Positions 52,022-60,998 of a stretch of 64,000 nucleotides of DNA are shown in pieces. The notes below the pieces were generated by a model, which was given only the letters and a program-made list of their open reading frames with translations, was not told where the DNA came from and ran no database searches. The position numbers and the translations under genes were made by a program. The DNA comes from Rhodospirillales bacterium (GTDB lineage: Bacteria; Pseudomonadota; Alphaproteobacteria; Micavibrionales; Micavibrionaceae), in the NCBI GenBank assembly GCA_020638155.1, contig JACKJB010000003.1:265285-329284 (forward strand), in the 5' to 3' direction. Each line of letters opens with the position of its first letter. Within the stretch, counting starts at the first letter, position 1.

Positions 52022-52396
52022 ATGAGCATCGCTACAACAAAAGACATCACGATCGATCGCCAGATTGGCCAGAACCTGCGGACCCTGCGGCAACAAGCCG
52101 GCATGAGCCAGCAGGATCTCGGGAAACATCTGGGCATCAGTTACCAGCAAATCCAGAAATATGAACACGGGACCAACCGCCTGTCGGCAACCAATTTATG
52201 GGTTTTATGCCGCATCTTCGGCGTCCCTTCAGAGTATTTTTTTCACGGCCTGGGGGGCAAACCCGTTCCGGTTATGGCTCTCCTTGATGATGATCCGCAA
52301 ACGATCACGATCCTGAGAAAGCTCCGGTCCGTGAACGACCCTGATGTGAAGAGCCGGATCATCAAAATGATGACCCTTATGATGGCAAAACCATAG
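52022..52396 (+). CDS. XRE-family transcriptional regulator
   Basis: A 124-residue protein with a SinR-like HTH in its first 80 residues: IGQNLRTLRQQAGMSQQDLGKHLGISYQQIQKYEHGTNRLSA (quoted in part as LGKHLGISYQQIQKYE), followed by LCRIFGVPSEYFF. The C-terminal 45 residues are helical and may dimerise. I start at ATG 52022; a longer frame from 51866 would run through the divergent promoter. Similar small regulators are common in alphaproteobacteria. Its end overlaps the convergent GIY-YIG gene by 20 bp. Confidence 0.9.
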   Translation: MSIATTKDITIDRQIGQNLRTLRQQAGMSQQDLGKHLGISYQQIQKYEHGTNRLSATNLWVLCRIFGVPSEYFFHGLGGKPVPVMALLDDDPQTITILRKLRSVNDPDVKSRIIKMMTLMMAKP

Positions 52397-52631
52397 CCAG
52401 CGCCAGTTTTTCCGTCCGGTCCAGCGCCTTGATTTCCAGTTCCCGCTTAAGCGCCGCGCCTTTAGTTGGGCAGGTCTCTGTGTACAGGACTGCAAACGGC
52501 CCGCGCCCGCGTGTGTATTTTGCGCCGGAGCCGTCGGCGTGTTTTTCAAGGCGCTGCGCCAGATCGGTCGTGATCCCGGTATAGAGCGTATCATCAGCAC
52601 AGCGCAGGATATAAACGGTCCATTCACTCAT
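52377..52631 (-). CDS. GIY-YIG endonuclease domain protein (YhbQ/UPF0213 type)
   Basis: An 84-residue stand-alone GIY-YIG domain: VYILRCADDTLYTGIT (the GIY...YIG equivalents YIL and YTG), then the Arg in DLAQRLEKH, the GAKYTRGRGP segment and the Glu in ALKRELEIKALDR. The family is thought to act on structured or damaged DNA; YhbQ-type proteins have no firmly proven role. It lies 17 bp downstream of the Uup gene on the same strand. Confidence 0.93.
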   Translation of the reverse strand: MSEWTVYILRCADDTLYTGITTDLAQRLEKHADGSGAKYTRGRGPFAVLYTETCPTKGAALKRELEIKALDRTEKLALAMVLPS

Positions 52632-52648
52632 GCCAGCTCCTTCTCCTT

Positions 52649-54514
52649 TTACCCTTCTGCCGCCTGGCGCAGTTCTTCAAGTTCCAGCCAGCGGGTTTCG
52701 GCATCGTCCAGCGCCGCCCGCACAGCTTCAAGCCGGTCTGCGGTTTTGACAAAATCGCCGGGATCGCGGGTATAGAGTTCCGGATCGTCCATTTTCTCAG
52801 ACAGTGCGTTACATTCGGCTTCGAGCGCTTTGATCTTTTGCGGCAACTGTTCCAGTTCATATTTGAGCTTATAACTCATATGCGCCGCCGCTTTTTCTTT
52901 CGGCGCGGCAGGATCCGGTTTCACAGCGGATTTTGCCGCAGGCTCTTTCTTTTCCGGCTGGTCCTGCGCCTGTTTGTACGCCAGGTAGTCGGTATAGCCG
53001 CCATTGATAATCTCGATCCTGCCGTCGCCTTCGAACACCAGCAGGTAATCGACGACCTGGTCCATGAAGTCGCGGTCGTGCGAAACGACCACCAGTGTGC
53101 CTTCATAGGCCTGCAAAATGGCTTCGAGCATGTCCAGCGTTTCCATGTCCAGATCATTGGTCGGCTCGTCCATAATCAGGAAACTTCCCGGATTTGCCAG
53201 CACCTTGGCCAACATCAGGCGGTTCAGCTGGCCACCGGACAGGGTCTTGGCCTGCCGCCACGCATCTTCGGGTTCGAACATGAAATCCTTCAGGTAGCCG
53301 CAGACATGGCGGGACTTGCCGCGCACATCGAGATGGTCGTTCCCGACCGGGCACAGATTTTCCTGCAACGTTTTATCCGGGTTCAGGCTGGCGCGCTTCT
53401 GGTCGAAATAGCCAAAGCTCAGGTCTTTGGCCATTTTCACCTTGCCCGCGTCCGCGTCCATTTCCCCGATCAATAATTTTAAAAGCGTCGTTTTGCCCGA
53501 GCCGTTGCGCCCCAGCAGGCCGATTTTATCGCCGCGTTTGATGCGCAGATTGAAGCGGTCGAGAATGACTTTCTCCCGCCCGGTTTCCGGATCGGAAAAG
53601 GACTTCGAAGCATTGATGAATTCGGCGACACGCTGCGAAGAGTCCCCGGCTTCGGGCGTCCCGAGGTCGATTTTGCGGGTGGCGCGGCGGTAGGCGGCCT
53701 TATCGGCTTCCAGCTGCGCCTTGTCGGACCGCGCCTGTTCGACCCGGCGGACATTGCGTTTAACCCGCGCCTTGACGCCGCGATTGGCCCATTCCATTTC
53801 CTGCTCGACCTTTTTTTCACGGTTATGCAGGGCACGGGCTTCCTGATCCAGCAAATCCTGCGACCATTCGGCAAAGCGGGCAAAGCCGTAAGGGCTGACT
53901 TTCAGGCCGCCGCGATCGAGCCAGAACACCCGGTCCGTAACCCGCGCCAGAAACGCCCGGTCGTGGGAGACGCATAATACCGCGCCTTTATAAGATTTCA
54001 GGTAATTTTCCAGCCATTCGATGATTTCAAGGTCCATGTGGTTGGTCGGTTCGTCCAGCAGCAGGATATCCGGTTCTTCGACCAGCGCCCGGGCGAGCGC
54101 GGCCCGGCGCAGCATCCCGCCGGAGAGTTTATCCATCTGGTCCTGCGGATGCAGGCCCAGTGGCTGGACGATCATTTCGATTTTATAGGTCCGGTCCCAT
54201 TCTTCGGTTTTCTCATCCATGCCGAGGAACACGAATTCCTTTACCGTCTGCCCCGGCACAGGATCGATATGCTGCTGCATATAGCCGATGGTCGCGCCGT
54301 GATAGACCCGGCGTTCGCCGTCATCAATATCGCGGTCGCCGGTAATCACGTTCATCAATGTGGTCTTGCCGGCGCCGTTCTTGCCGACCAGCGCGATCTT
54401 GCGGCCGCTATGGATATGAAAGGTCAGGTCTTCGAAAAACGGCTGGCCGCCGAGAACGACCACGGCATCCTCGACGCTTAGAATGAGTTCTGATGCCCCC
54501 TGATCCGTACTCAT
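52649..54514 (-). CDS. uup: ABC-F ATPase, Uup subfamily
   Basis: A soluble twin-ABC protein of 621 residues without membrane domains. The first domain has GKNGAGKTTLM, LSGGMLRRAALARAL and LLDEPTNHMDLEI; the second has GRNGSGKTTLLKLL, LSGGQLNRLMLAKVL and IMDEPTNDLDME. A basic linker rich in Arg lies between them, and the C-terminus is a Pro/Lys stretch plus a coiled coil (MSYKLKYELEQLPQKIKALEAE), the mark of Uup. ABC-F proteins act at the ribosome or in DNA-related processes; Uup lowers precise transposon excision in E. coli when present. The start at ATG 54514 is just after the stop of the upstream gene. Confidence 0.93.
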   Translation of the reverse strand: MSTDQGASELILSVEDAVVVLGGQPFFEDLTFHIHSGRKIALVGKNGAGKTTLMNVITGDRDIDDGERRVYHGATIGYMQQHIDPVPGQTVKEFVFLGMDEKTEEWDRTYKIEMIVQPLGLHPQDQMDKLSGGMLRRAALARALVEEPDILLLDEPTNHMDLEIIEWLENYLKSYKGAVLCVSHDRAFLARVTDRVFWLDRGGLKVSPYGFARFAEWSQDLLDQEARALHNREKKVEQEMEWANRGVKARVKRNVRRVEQARSDKAQLEADKAAYRRATRKIDLGTPEAGDSSQRVAEFINASKSFSDPETGREKVILDRFNLRIKRGDKIGLLGRNGSGKTTLLKLLIGEMDADAGKVKMAKDLSFGYFDQKRASLNPDKTLQENLCPVGNDHLDVRGKSRHVCGYLKDFMFEPEDAWRQAKTLSGGQLNRLMLAKVLANPGSFLIMDEPTNDLDMETLDMLEAILQAYEGTLVVVSHDRDFMDQVVDYLLVFEGDGRIEIINGGYTDYLAYKQAQDQPEKKEPAAKSAVKPDPAAPKEKAAAHMSYKLKYELEQLPQKIKALEAECNALSEKMDDPELYTRDPGDFVKTADRLEAVRAALDDAETRWLELEELRQAAEG

Positions 54515-54515
54515 A

Positions 54516-55331
54516 TCACCAATGCAGAAATTTTTCACCGAGCGTGATGATGATTTCAATCACGATCAGGATCACGATATACCATTCAACATGCAGGGTG
54601 CGCTTGTTGCTTTGCAGGCCCAGCATGGTTTCGGCGGTCTTATAAACCAGGTCGAGTTTTTGTTTCAGCGCTTCGTGCCGTTCGGAAAGCTCATATTCAT
54701 CCTCAAGCCGCAGGAACAGGCGTTCCAGTTCCGGGTTTTCCCACAGGATTTCCGGTTTTTCATCGATTTCGACCTGCCCGACCATTTTACGCTGGATCGA
54801 CAAGGTCATCCCGATATGACGCAGCAGGTCGCGGGTCCGGCGGCCGCTGATTTTCCCGGTCTGCAATTCGGCCGCCACAAGGTCAATGCGGTCGAAAGTA
54901 TCAGCCATGCGCTCTTCGTAAAAGGACAGGACCGCACTTTTGGCGAATATATCGGCGACCATCTGGAGCTGAGCGATATCCCAGGTTTTCAGCCGTATAT
55001 AGTCATTTTCAACCCCTTCAGCCTGATTGGGATCGACGCGGATCGCGCTCTCCTCGACTTCCGGTTCGCTATAGGGGTCGATAATGAAGTCCTGCAGCGT
55101 ATTGAGGAAGGTCGTTTCCTCAATCGGGTTCAATCCCATCAGAACCGCAACCCCGTACCGAAACAGGACAGCTACGCCATTCGCGCCCGCGCGCATGACA
55201 AAGGGACCGGAGGTAATGCGCTGCGACTGTTCAATCGCCTTCATATTCAGGCGTTTGCCGAGGAAAAAGGCGCGAAGCTCTATTTCCGTACGATCTGTAA
55301 AAAAGCTGTTTTCCATGATGTGGCCGACCAT
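54516..55331 (-). CDS. RMD1/YagE (DUF155) family protein with C-terminal membrane anchor
   Basis: A 271-residue protein of the RMD1/DUF155 family. It has the AFFLGKRLNMKAIE opening, the GVAVLFRYGVAVLMGL strand pair, and the late LVAAELQTGKISGRRTRDLL and KLDLVYKTAETMLGLQSNKRTLHVEWYIVILI segments (the last two in part). One membrane helix is at the extreme C-terminus. Mitochondrial relatives support translation, but bacterial members are uncharacterised. It is directly upstream of uup on the same strand and probably co-transcribed with it. ATG 55331 or 55316 may be the start. Confidence 0.85.
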   Translation of the reverse strand: MVGHIMENSFFTDRTEIELRAFFLGKRLNMKAIEQSQRITSGPFVMRAGANGVAVLFRYGVAVLMGLNPIEETTFLNTLQDFIIDPYSEPEVEESAIRVDPNQAEGVENDYIRLKTWDIAQLQMVADIFAKSAVLSFYEERMADTFDRIDLVAAELQTGKISGRRTRDLLRHIGMTLSIQRKMVGQVEIDEKPEILWENPELERLFLRLEDEYELSERHEALKQKLDLVYKTAETMLGLQSNKRTLHVEWYIVILIVIEIIITLGEKFLHW

Positions 55332-55362
55332 TTCTTCTTGTGTGGCCTGTCATATAGCACTT

Positions 55363-56064
55363 TTAGAGATCGTCGTCATCAAGGGTTTTTAAAAACAGCG
55401 AGACATCCGGGAGGATGATGCTTTTATATTCACGCGCAATCAGCCCCATATCTTCAAGGCGGGAGAGGGCTTTGTTCGTGGCCTCGCGTGATAAGCCCGC
55501 CATCCGGCCCAGATTTTCCTGGGATATCGAGACGCTGAAGCGGTTCTGCGCTTTATCGCCGTCTTTTTCGTACAGGCCGCGCAGCTTGCGGGCCACGCGG
55601 ATACTGGCATCCAGAAAGACGGTTTCTTCAAGGTTATTGGTGACATTGCGGAACAGGAAACAAATATAAGAGGTCAGCGCCCGCCATTCCGGTTCCCCGA
55701 ACATACTGGTGACTTTATCGAAATCCTTGCTGTCAAGGCGGTAAAAGGTGACATCGCTGGTGGCCGTGACATTGGCGGTCCGCGGGCCATGATCCAGAAG
55801 ACCGACTTCACCGAACACGTCGCCCCTGGATAATGTGCCCAGAACGACGATTTTACCATCGCTGGAGGACACCGAGACTTCCGCTGTGCCCTCGGCAATC
55901 ACATAAACACAGTCCGAGTCATCGCCTTTGAGACAGACAAGGCTGTCTTCTGCGAAATGGCACGGGCTGAACAGCGGGACGATCCCGTCGATAACGGCAG
56001 GATCGAATCCTTTAAAAAGCCGGCTGTTCGCCAGGAGCTCCCGGATGTCACTTTGGTCTGTCAT
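55363..56064 (-). CDS. Crp/Fnr-family transcriptional regulator
   Basis: A 233-residue regulator with an N-terminal cyclic-nucleotide-binding-type jelly roll (LVCLKGDDSDCVYVIAEGTAEV, GDVFGEVGLLDHGPRTANVTA, quoted in part) and a C-terminal winged HTH (ENLGRMAGLSREATNKALSRLEDMGLI). The GE-GLLDHGPRTANV loop resembles a nucleotide-binding phosphate cassette, so cAMP or a related ligand is plausible; the Fnr iron-sulfur cysteines are not present. I start at ATG 56064, where similarity begins; a frame extending to 56229 has an unusual N-terminus. It is divergent from the secreted-protein gene at 56283. Confidence 0.9.
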   Translation of the reverse strand: MTDQSDIRELLANSRLFKGFDPAVIDGIVPLFSPCHFAEDSLVCLKGDDSDCVYVIAEGTAEVSVSSSDGKIVVLGTLSRGDVFGEVGLLDHGPRTANVTATSDVTFYRLDSKDFDKVTSMFGEPEWRALTSYICFLFRNVTNNLEETVFLDASIRVARKLRGLYEKDGDKAQNRFSVSISQENLGRMAGLSREATNKALSRLEDMGLIAREYKSIILPDVSLFLKTLDDDDL

Positions 56065-56282
56065 AATTTGCGATATCTGCTTTCCCAGTTCCGTATTCAG
56101 TATAGCGTAATCCTTTATAGATTTTATTAAATATATCGCCATGTATAAATACGGATCGTTTCGAATATAAAAATATCCTGTCTTTTTGACGGTCGTGTCT
56201 TGACTCCTTTGCCCCTGCCCCGTAAACAAAGACCGTTTCCTATAACCCTATTTTTGTACGATAATTTGGAAAGTCCCTTCCT

Positions 56283-58475
56283 ATGAAAAAGCTGTTTTTA
56301 CACCTGCTTATCGTTCTTGTTGCCGGTACGGTGACGCTGACAGCGCTTAATTATAAAGCGCAGGCGCAGCAGCCCTACCCGGAACTCTCTCAACTGGACC
56401 GCGATGTTGCGACATCGCTGATGAATGCCCGGCTGGCGATGCGGGATATTGCCGAATGTAACCTGCCGATGCTGATTCGGATCCAGGGAATTCTGACACG
56501 GGAAACGAATAACCTGATGCGCCTTCAGGGCTGGACGTTCGGGAAACTGCAGGAAATGGGACAGAACCTGCATGATATTCTCTCACAGATGGAAAGCCTG
56601 ATGCCCGATGCGCCGGGCGCGGAAACAGCGGCGCTGGAAGGCATGAAGACGGCGCTTGGCGCTGCCGGGCTGGTGCCCGGTTTTGGCGTGATCGCTTACG
56701 GTGCCAGCCTGACCGTATCGATCGGCGAGAACTATGCGAAATGGCATAATTCGTCACAGGCTGCGGACATCGCAGAAGGCATCAAAGCCAACGCGCAGCA
56801 GCAGATCGAAGCCTTCCAGGGCGCTATTAATCTTTATAACGATATTGTTGCCGGGCTTGGCGAGCTTGCCCGCTATCAGGCCCGCATTCAGGACTTGCTG
56901 AACACATATGAAGAGCGCTGCCTTGATGATGAAGGCGGGGAAGACGGCGAGAGCTATAACTTTATCCCGTCCCCGGCAGGCGCGACCCCAGCCACGGTAG
57001 AAGATACCGTTAACCAGGCGATGCAGGATTACGATAACTGCGATCTTGCTTACATGATTGCCCTTAACGGCCTTCTGACCGCGCAGATCAATAATCTGTT
57101 CCAGCAGCAACAGCAGCTGTTTAATGATTTGCTCAATAAGAATAACGAGCTTAACGAAGCGCTGCACAACCTTGAGCAAGGATTGCCGCAACCACCGAAC
57201 TGGGGCTGGGAACTTGGCAAGGCTGCATTCGGATCGCTGGGTACGGGCAGTAATGCCGCCGTCAGTGCCGGGGTGTTTGCCGCCGGGGTTGGCACACAGA
57301 TCGCCGACCTGAGTGATACAATCGACAGTGTTGATGCCGCCGATGCGCTGAAAGCACCGGTACGCCAGAAAATGCAGGAACTGGCCGATCTGGTGAAAAA
57401 GCACGAAGAGCTGATGAATATCCTCAACCGCCTGCGCCAGCACCAGGTTAAAGTCCAGAACGACATCGAAACCTGGGAAGAGCGCTGCACCAAGCGTGAC
57501 CAGGATGAAGGGACGACAGGCTATATTCCGGGCGAGACCGGGATCCTGATCGGCTCGGACGGCACGGAATGGTGTACCTATGGCTTTGGCGGACCGACCG
57601 TTGTACCGGTTAACCCGGTTGGCGGCGGGACCACCGTGACCACACCGGGCGGCGGCAGCCCTGTCTCGGCCCCGCCGGGTACCCCGGACGGGTCTTCAGA
57701 AGGCGGGCCGTCTACTATGCCGCCGGCACCGACAACGACGACCTCCATCCCGGATGATGAAGATGATGATCCGCGCGATGCACCGACACCGCCGGGCGGA
57801 CCTGTAACGTCTGCACCGCCGCCGATCATCCCGATCGGACCGACGGGCACGAGCCAGCCGCCGGAAGAACCGGAAGATGAGGATGATGATCCGCGCGATG
57901 CACCGCATTTGATCGTCAAAGCAAAGCAATCCGTGCTGCAATCCGGTACGAAAGCGCAGCAGGCTGTTGCCGGGCAGCAAATCAAGCTGTTCGCCGATTC
58001 AACCGTCGCGCAGCCTCTGCCGCACACCCGCGGTGCCAAGAAGAACGATGCGGACTTTAACAAGCCGCCGCTGCAATGCACGACCGGCAAAGACGGTTCC
58101 TGTAAGATCGACCTGCCGCCGGGCACCGTTGCCAATGGCCAAAACCTTGAAGCCAACGTCAACGTAACCAAGCAGAACAGTGTCAACGTGCAGGTGCCGA
58201 CACCGGCCAACGGCAAGCCGCCCGCTTCACAACTGCCGGGCGCGGTCCAGCAATATGCAACGGATACGCAAACCGTAAACGGCAAGACCTATGTCACGCT
58301 GACTTATCCTGCCGGTCAGGATAAAACCGTGCGCGGCCTGCTGCAGAACGCACCCAATGTCATCGGCTTTGAAACCAATTTCTGCCGCGACAAACAACCG
58401 AAATCAGCCCCCGTCCTGAAGGTCTATACCCATAACGGCGTGGCATCGCAGATCATTTCCCTGGAGGCACAATAA
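56283..58475 (+). CDS. Large secreted protein with two duplicated helical domains, Pro/Thr-rich linker and beta-type C-terminus
   Basis: A 730-residue protein with a Sec signal (MKKLFLHLLIVLVAG...AQA, cut near 28). Residues 59-213 and 253-402 are an internal duplication: each unit starts with a Cys in a CNLPMLI / CDLAYMI helix, has coiled-coil segments, a central Gly/Ala-rich hydrophobic stretch (121-146 and 313-342), and ends EERC. Linker residues 440-590 are Pro/Gly/Thr-rich with two copies of EDDDPRDAP. The C-terminal 140 residues have a CTTGKDGSCKIDLPPG motif as in CNA-B/transthyretin-like folds. The stop overlaps the subtilase start (TAATG). Function unknown; the layout recalls alpha-helical pore-forming proteins, but this is not proven. 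Confidence 0.8.
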   Translation: MKKLFLHLLIVLVAGTVTLTALNYKAQAQQPYPELSQLDRDVATSLMNARLAMRDIAECNLPMLIRIQGILTRETNNLMRLQGWTFGKLQEMGQNLHDILSQMESLMPDAPGAETAALEGMKTALGAAGLVPGFGVIAYGASLTVSIGENYAKWHNSSQAADIAEGIKANAQQQIEAFQGAINLYNDIVAGLGELARYQARIQDLLNTYEERCLDDEGGEDGESYNFIPSPAGATPATVEDTVNQAMQDYDNCDLAYMIALNGLLTAQINNLFQQQQQLFNDLLNKNNELNEALHNLEQGLPQPPNWGWELGKAAFGSLGTGSNAAVSAGVFAAGVGTQIADLSDTIDSVDAADALKAPVRQKMQELADLVKKHEELMNILNRLRQHQVKVQNDIETWEERCTKRDQDEGTTGYIPGETGILIGSDGTEWCTYGFGGPTVVPVNPVGGGTTVTTPGGGSPVSAPPGTPDGSSEGGPSTMPPAPTTTTSIPDDEDDDPRDAPTPPGGPVTSAPPPIIPIGPTGTSQPPEEPEDEDDDPRDAPHLIVKAKQSVLQSGTKAQQAVAGQQIKLFADSTVAQPLPHTRGAKKNDADFNKPPLQCTTGKDGSCKIDLPPGTVANGQNLEANVNVTKQNSVNVQVPTPANGKPPASQLPGAVQQYATDTQTVNGKTYVTLTYPAGQDKTVRGLLQNAPNVIGFETNFCRDKQPKSAPVLKVYTHNGVASQIISLEAQ

Positions 58476-59875
58476 TGAAAGCCATCATCAAATTTATCCC
58501 GGTTTTCCTGCTCGTTACGCTGATGCTGGCCCAGCCGGCACTGGCTAAGGACGATCCTTACATGCTGTCGAAAGGCACGTGGGAGCAGGATTATGATGAC
58601 CAGTGGGCGATCAAGCATGTCAAAGTGCCCGAAGCTTGGGCGCTGGTGGGCCGCGGCAAACCGGTTGTGGTCGCCGTTATCGATACGGGGCTGGACTGGA
58701 ACCACCAGGATATTGACTGGGACAATATCTGGGAAAACAAGAAAGAAAAGCCCGGCAACGGCAAGGATGATGACGGCAACGGTTATGTTGACGATATTAT
58801 CGGCTGGGATTTTTTCAGCCACAGCAACAACCCGTTCGATCATGACGGGCACGGCACCTTTGTTACCGGCGTGATTGCGGCGGCGAAAGATAACGGGGTC
58901 GGCATTGCCGGGATCAACCCGAAAGCCAAAATCATGGTGCTGAAAGCCCTGAACAGTTTTGGGCACACGCGGGCCTCCTACCTTGCCAAAGCCATTACCT
59001 ATGCGGTCGATAACGGCGCGCAGGTCATCAATATGTCTGTCGGCGGCAAGAACCTGTCTAAAATCGAGCAGGAAGCGATCGATTACGCCTACAGCAAAAA
59101 CGTGGTTATCATCGTTGCCGCCGGGAACGAGGGAATCGATGTCAGTGGATTCGGCCCTGCGGGCGGCGATAAAGTCATTACCGTAGCCTCCACCAGCCTG
59201 AAAGACGATCACCCGTCTTTTTCAAACTGGGGCAAGCAGATCGATATTGCCGCGCCGGGCGCGGATATCCTCAGCCTGCGTGGCCGCCGCACCGATACGA
59301 TGCTCGATATCCCGGGAGTTAAATATGAAGCCGGGACAGCCTATGTCGGTGAAGACAAACGCTATTACCGCGCCAGCGGCACATCTTTCTCCGCGCCGAT
59401 CGTGACCGGGATTGTTTCACTGATGCTGTCCAATAACCCCAATCTCAAGCCGGATGAGGTCAAAGAGCTGTTACAGCAGACCGCCACCGATGTCGAAGTT
59501 CCCGGTGTGGACCAGTATACAGGATACGGGCTGGTTAACGCCGAAGCGGCGCTGAGCGCAAAACCCGGCTTTTTCATCAAAGCAGCCATCGATAAGGTTA
59601 ACGTGGTTCAGGATAATGGCGGCCCTGCCGTGCAGATTATCGGTTCCATGGATGCCGACCAGCTGGAGAGCGCGACGATTTCAATCGGCGCCGGTGAAAA
59701 GCCCAAAGAATGGAAAGAGGTTGTTTCCGGGCTGAGCGGCAAGGCTTCCGGCGATGTTCTAGGAACGGTGAAAGCCGATCATTTCCGCGGTTCTGCCGTC
59801 TGGATGATCCGGATTGTCGTCAAACACAAGAACGGCCAGACCCGCGAAGCGCGCTTCCGCCTGTCTTTAGGGTAA
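58475..59875 (+). CDS. Secreted subtilisin-like serine protease (S8)
   Basis: A 466-residue exported protease with signal MKAIIKFIPVFLLVTLMLAQPALA. The catalytic triad is complete: Asp70 in VAVIDTGLDWNH, His126 in HDGHGTFVTG and Ser304 in GTSFSAPIVTG, with the oxyanion Asn218 in AAGNEG. Only about 20 residues separate the signal from the catalytic domain, so there is no I9 propeptide. The last 90 residues form a small beta domain (VQIIGSMDADQLESATISIG). It is translationally coupled to the preceding secreted protein, which is its most likely partner or substrate. Confidence 0.95.
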   Translation: MKAIIKFIPVFLLVTLMLAQPALAKDDPYMLSKGTWEQDYDDQWAIKHVKVPEAWALVGRGKPVVVAVIDTGLDWNHQDIDWDNIWENKKEKPGNGKDDDGNGYVDDIIGWDFFSHSNNPFDHDGHGTFVTGVIAAAKDNGVGIAGINPKAKIMVLKALNSFGHTRASYLAKAITYAVDNGAQVINMSVGGKNLSKIEQEAIDYAYSKNVVIIVAAGNEGIDVSGFGPAGGDKVITVASTSLKDDHPSFSNWGKQIDIAAPGADILSLRGRRTDTMLDIPGVKYEAGTAYVGEDKRYYRASGTSFSAPIVTGIVSLMLSNNPNLKPDEVKELLQQTATDVEVPGVDQYTGYGLVNAEAALSAKPGFFIKAAIDKVNVVQDNGGPAVQIIGSMDADQLESATISIGAGEKPKEWKEVVSGLSGKASGDVLGTVKADHFRGSAVWMIRIVVKHKNGQTREARFRLSLG

Positions 59876-59976
59876 GAAAATGCAATAAAGGGTTGATTTG
59901 TAAGGTCGCTACCCTTATGAGTTACCCCTATGTTTTTTATCTGATTTACCAAGACTACGAAAAACTGGAGAAAATA

Positions 59977-60990
59977 ATGTTATCACTTAGAAACTCGCTG
60001 ATGGGCTTTGCCTTTATGTTTGCCCTGACGCTCTTCGCAGCCGTGCCGCAGGCTTTTGCTATCGCCACGCTGGAAGTCACCGTCACCGACGGCAAAAACG
60101 CCCTTCCGGGGGAAACGATTTCCCTGTTCAGCGAAACCGGAACGGAAGTCAAAAAAGAGAAAAGCAAAGACGGCGTTACCTATTTTAACGAGCTGGAGCC
60201 CGGTACATATACCGTTAAATCCGGCGATAAAACGCTGCGCACGGTAACGATCACGCCGGAAGACACAGTCAAGCGCATCGCGGTTGTCGCCCCTGCCTTT
60301 ATTCGCGTTCCGAACTGGCCGAACTGGTCAGCGTCCGACCTGAATGTCGATCTGGGCCTGCGCGGGATTGCCAAATATGGCGGTTTTGACGCTATGCTGC
60401 TCAGCCCCGGCTTCGGTAACCCGAGCGGTGAATTCGGTCTGGACGGTTTTGGTGCCGGTATCGACCTGATGGTTCGCCCGCCGAATCTTGCAGATATTTT
60501 CTTCCTGGCGAGCTTTGGCTGGCTCGGCGATCTTGACGACAGCGCCGCCGAAGGCGACCTGCACGCCGGTACGCCCGGGTTTGATTCCTATCTGAGCCTT
60601 GAAGAAGACGCTTACCTGCGCTTCATGCTGGGCTGGACCTTCATGCGCAGCCAGCAATTCGAACTGGACGCCATTGGCGGTATCCAGGGTACGGATCGTG
60701 AGATTACCCTGCACACCGATGAATCCGGTGGCGGTGGCCGTATGGAACATTTCAGCAATGATGAATGGTCATGGGACCCGGTCTTCGGTATCCAGGTCCG
60801 TCACCAGACAAACCTGAAAATGTTCAACAGCGGCCGCGGCAAAGGTGCCCAGCTGTACGGGAACATCACCGGCACGCACATGGGCAGCGTTGCGACAGGC
60901 GGGACTTCCAGCCTTGGCTTCACTTATGCCGGTGAAGCTGACAGCGGCTGGCAGACAGAAGCCTCATTCGGGATCCTGTTCCCGTTCTAA
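59977..60990 (+). CDS. Outer-membrane beta-barrel protein with CNA-B-like N-terminal domain
   Basis: A 337-residue exported protein (signal MLSLRNSLMGFAFMFALTLFAAVPQAFA). Residues 30-105 resemble a transthyretin/CNA-B fold (LEVTVTDGKNALPGETISLF ... ELEPGTYTVKSG). The rest has alternating beta strands with aromatic girdles and ends FGILFPF, with the C-terminal Phe recognised by BamA. I start at ATG 59977 with GGAG 6 bases upstream; a longer frame from 59710 would overlap the protease. It lies 101 bp after the subtilase, and a terminator follows, so it is the last gene of that unit. Confidence 0.82.
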   Translation: MLSLRNSLMGFAFMFALTLFAAVPQAFAIATLEVTVTDGKNALPGETISLFSETGTEVKKEKSKDGVTYFNELEPGTYTVKSGDKTLRTVTITPEDTVKRIAVVAPAFIRVPNWPNWSASDLNVDLGLRGIAKYGGFDAMLLSPGFGNPSGEFGLDGFGAGIDLMVRPPNLADIFFLASFGWLGDLDDSAAEGDLHAGTPGFDSYLSLEEDAYLRFMLGWTFMRSQQFELDAIGGIQGTDREITLHTDESGGGGRMEHFSNDEWSWDPVFGIQVRHQTNLKMFNSGRGKGAQLYGNITGTHMGSVATGGTSSLGFTYAGEADSGWQTEASFGILFPF

Positions 60991-60998
60991 GCTTCGCG

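Noticed and set aside
52022..52396. Prophage or toxin-antitoxin module around the XRE regulators
   Set aside because: No integrase, structural phage genes, toxin-like partner or attachment repeats were seen.
56065..56229. Extended N-terminus of the Crp/Fnr regulator
   Set aside because: The extra 55 residues do not fit the family, and the stretch must contain the divergent promoters.
57723..57915. Repeated GATGAT...CGCGCGATGCACCG blocks as a DNA repeat or CRISPR
   Set aside because: They are two in-frame copies of the EDDDPRDAP protein linker; no regular repeat-spacer array.
59710..59976. Longer start for the beta-barrel protein
   Set aside because: It would overlap the subtilase in another frame and bury a clear signal peptide; ATG 59977 has a good ribosome site.
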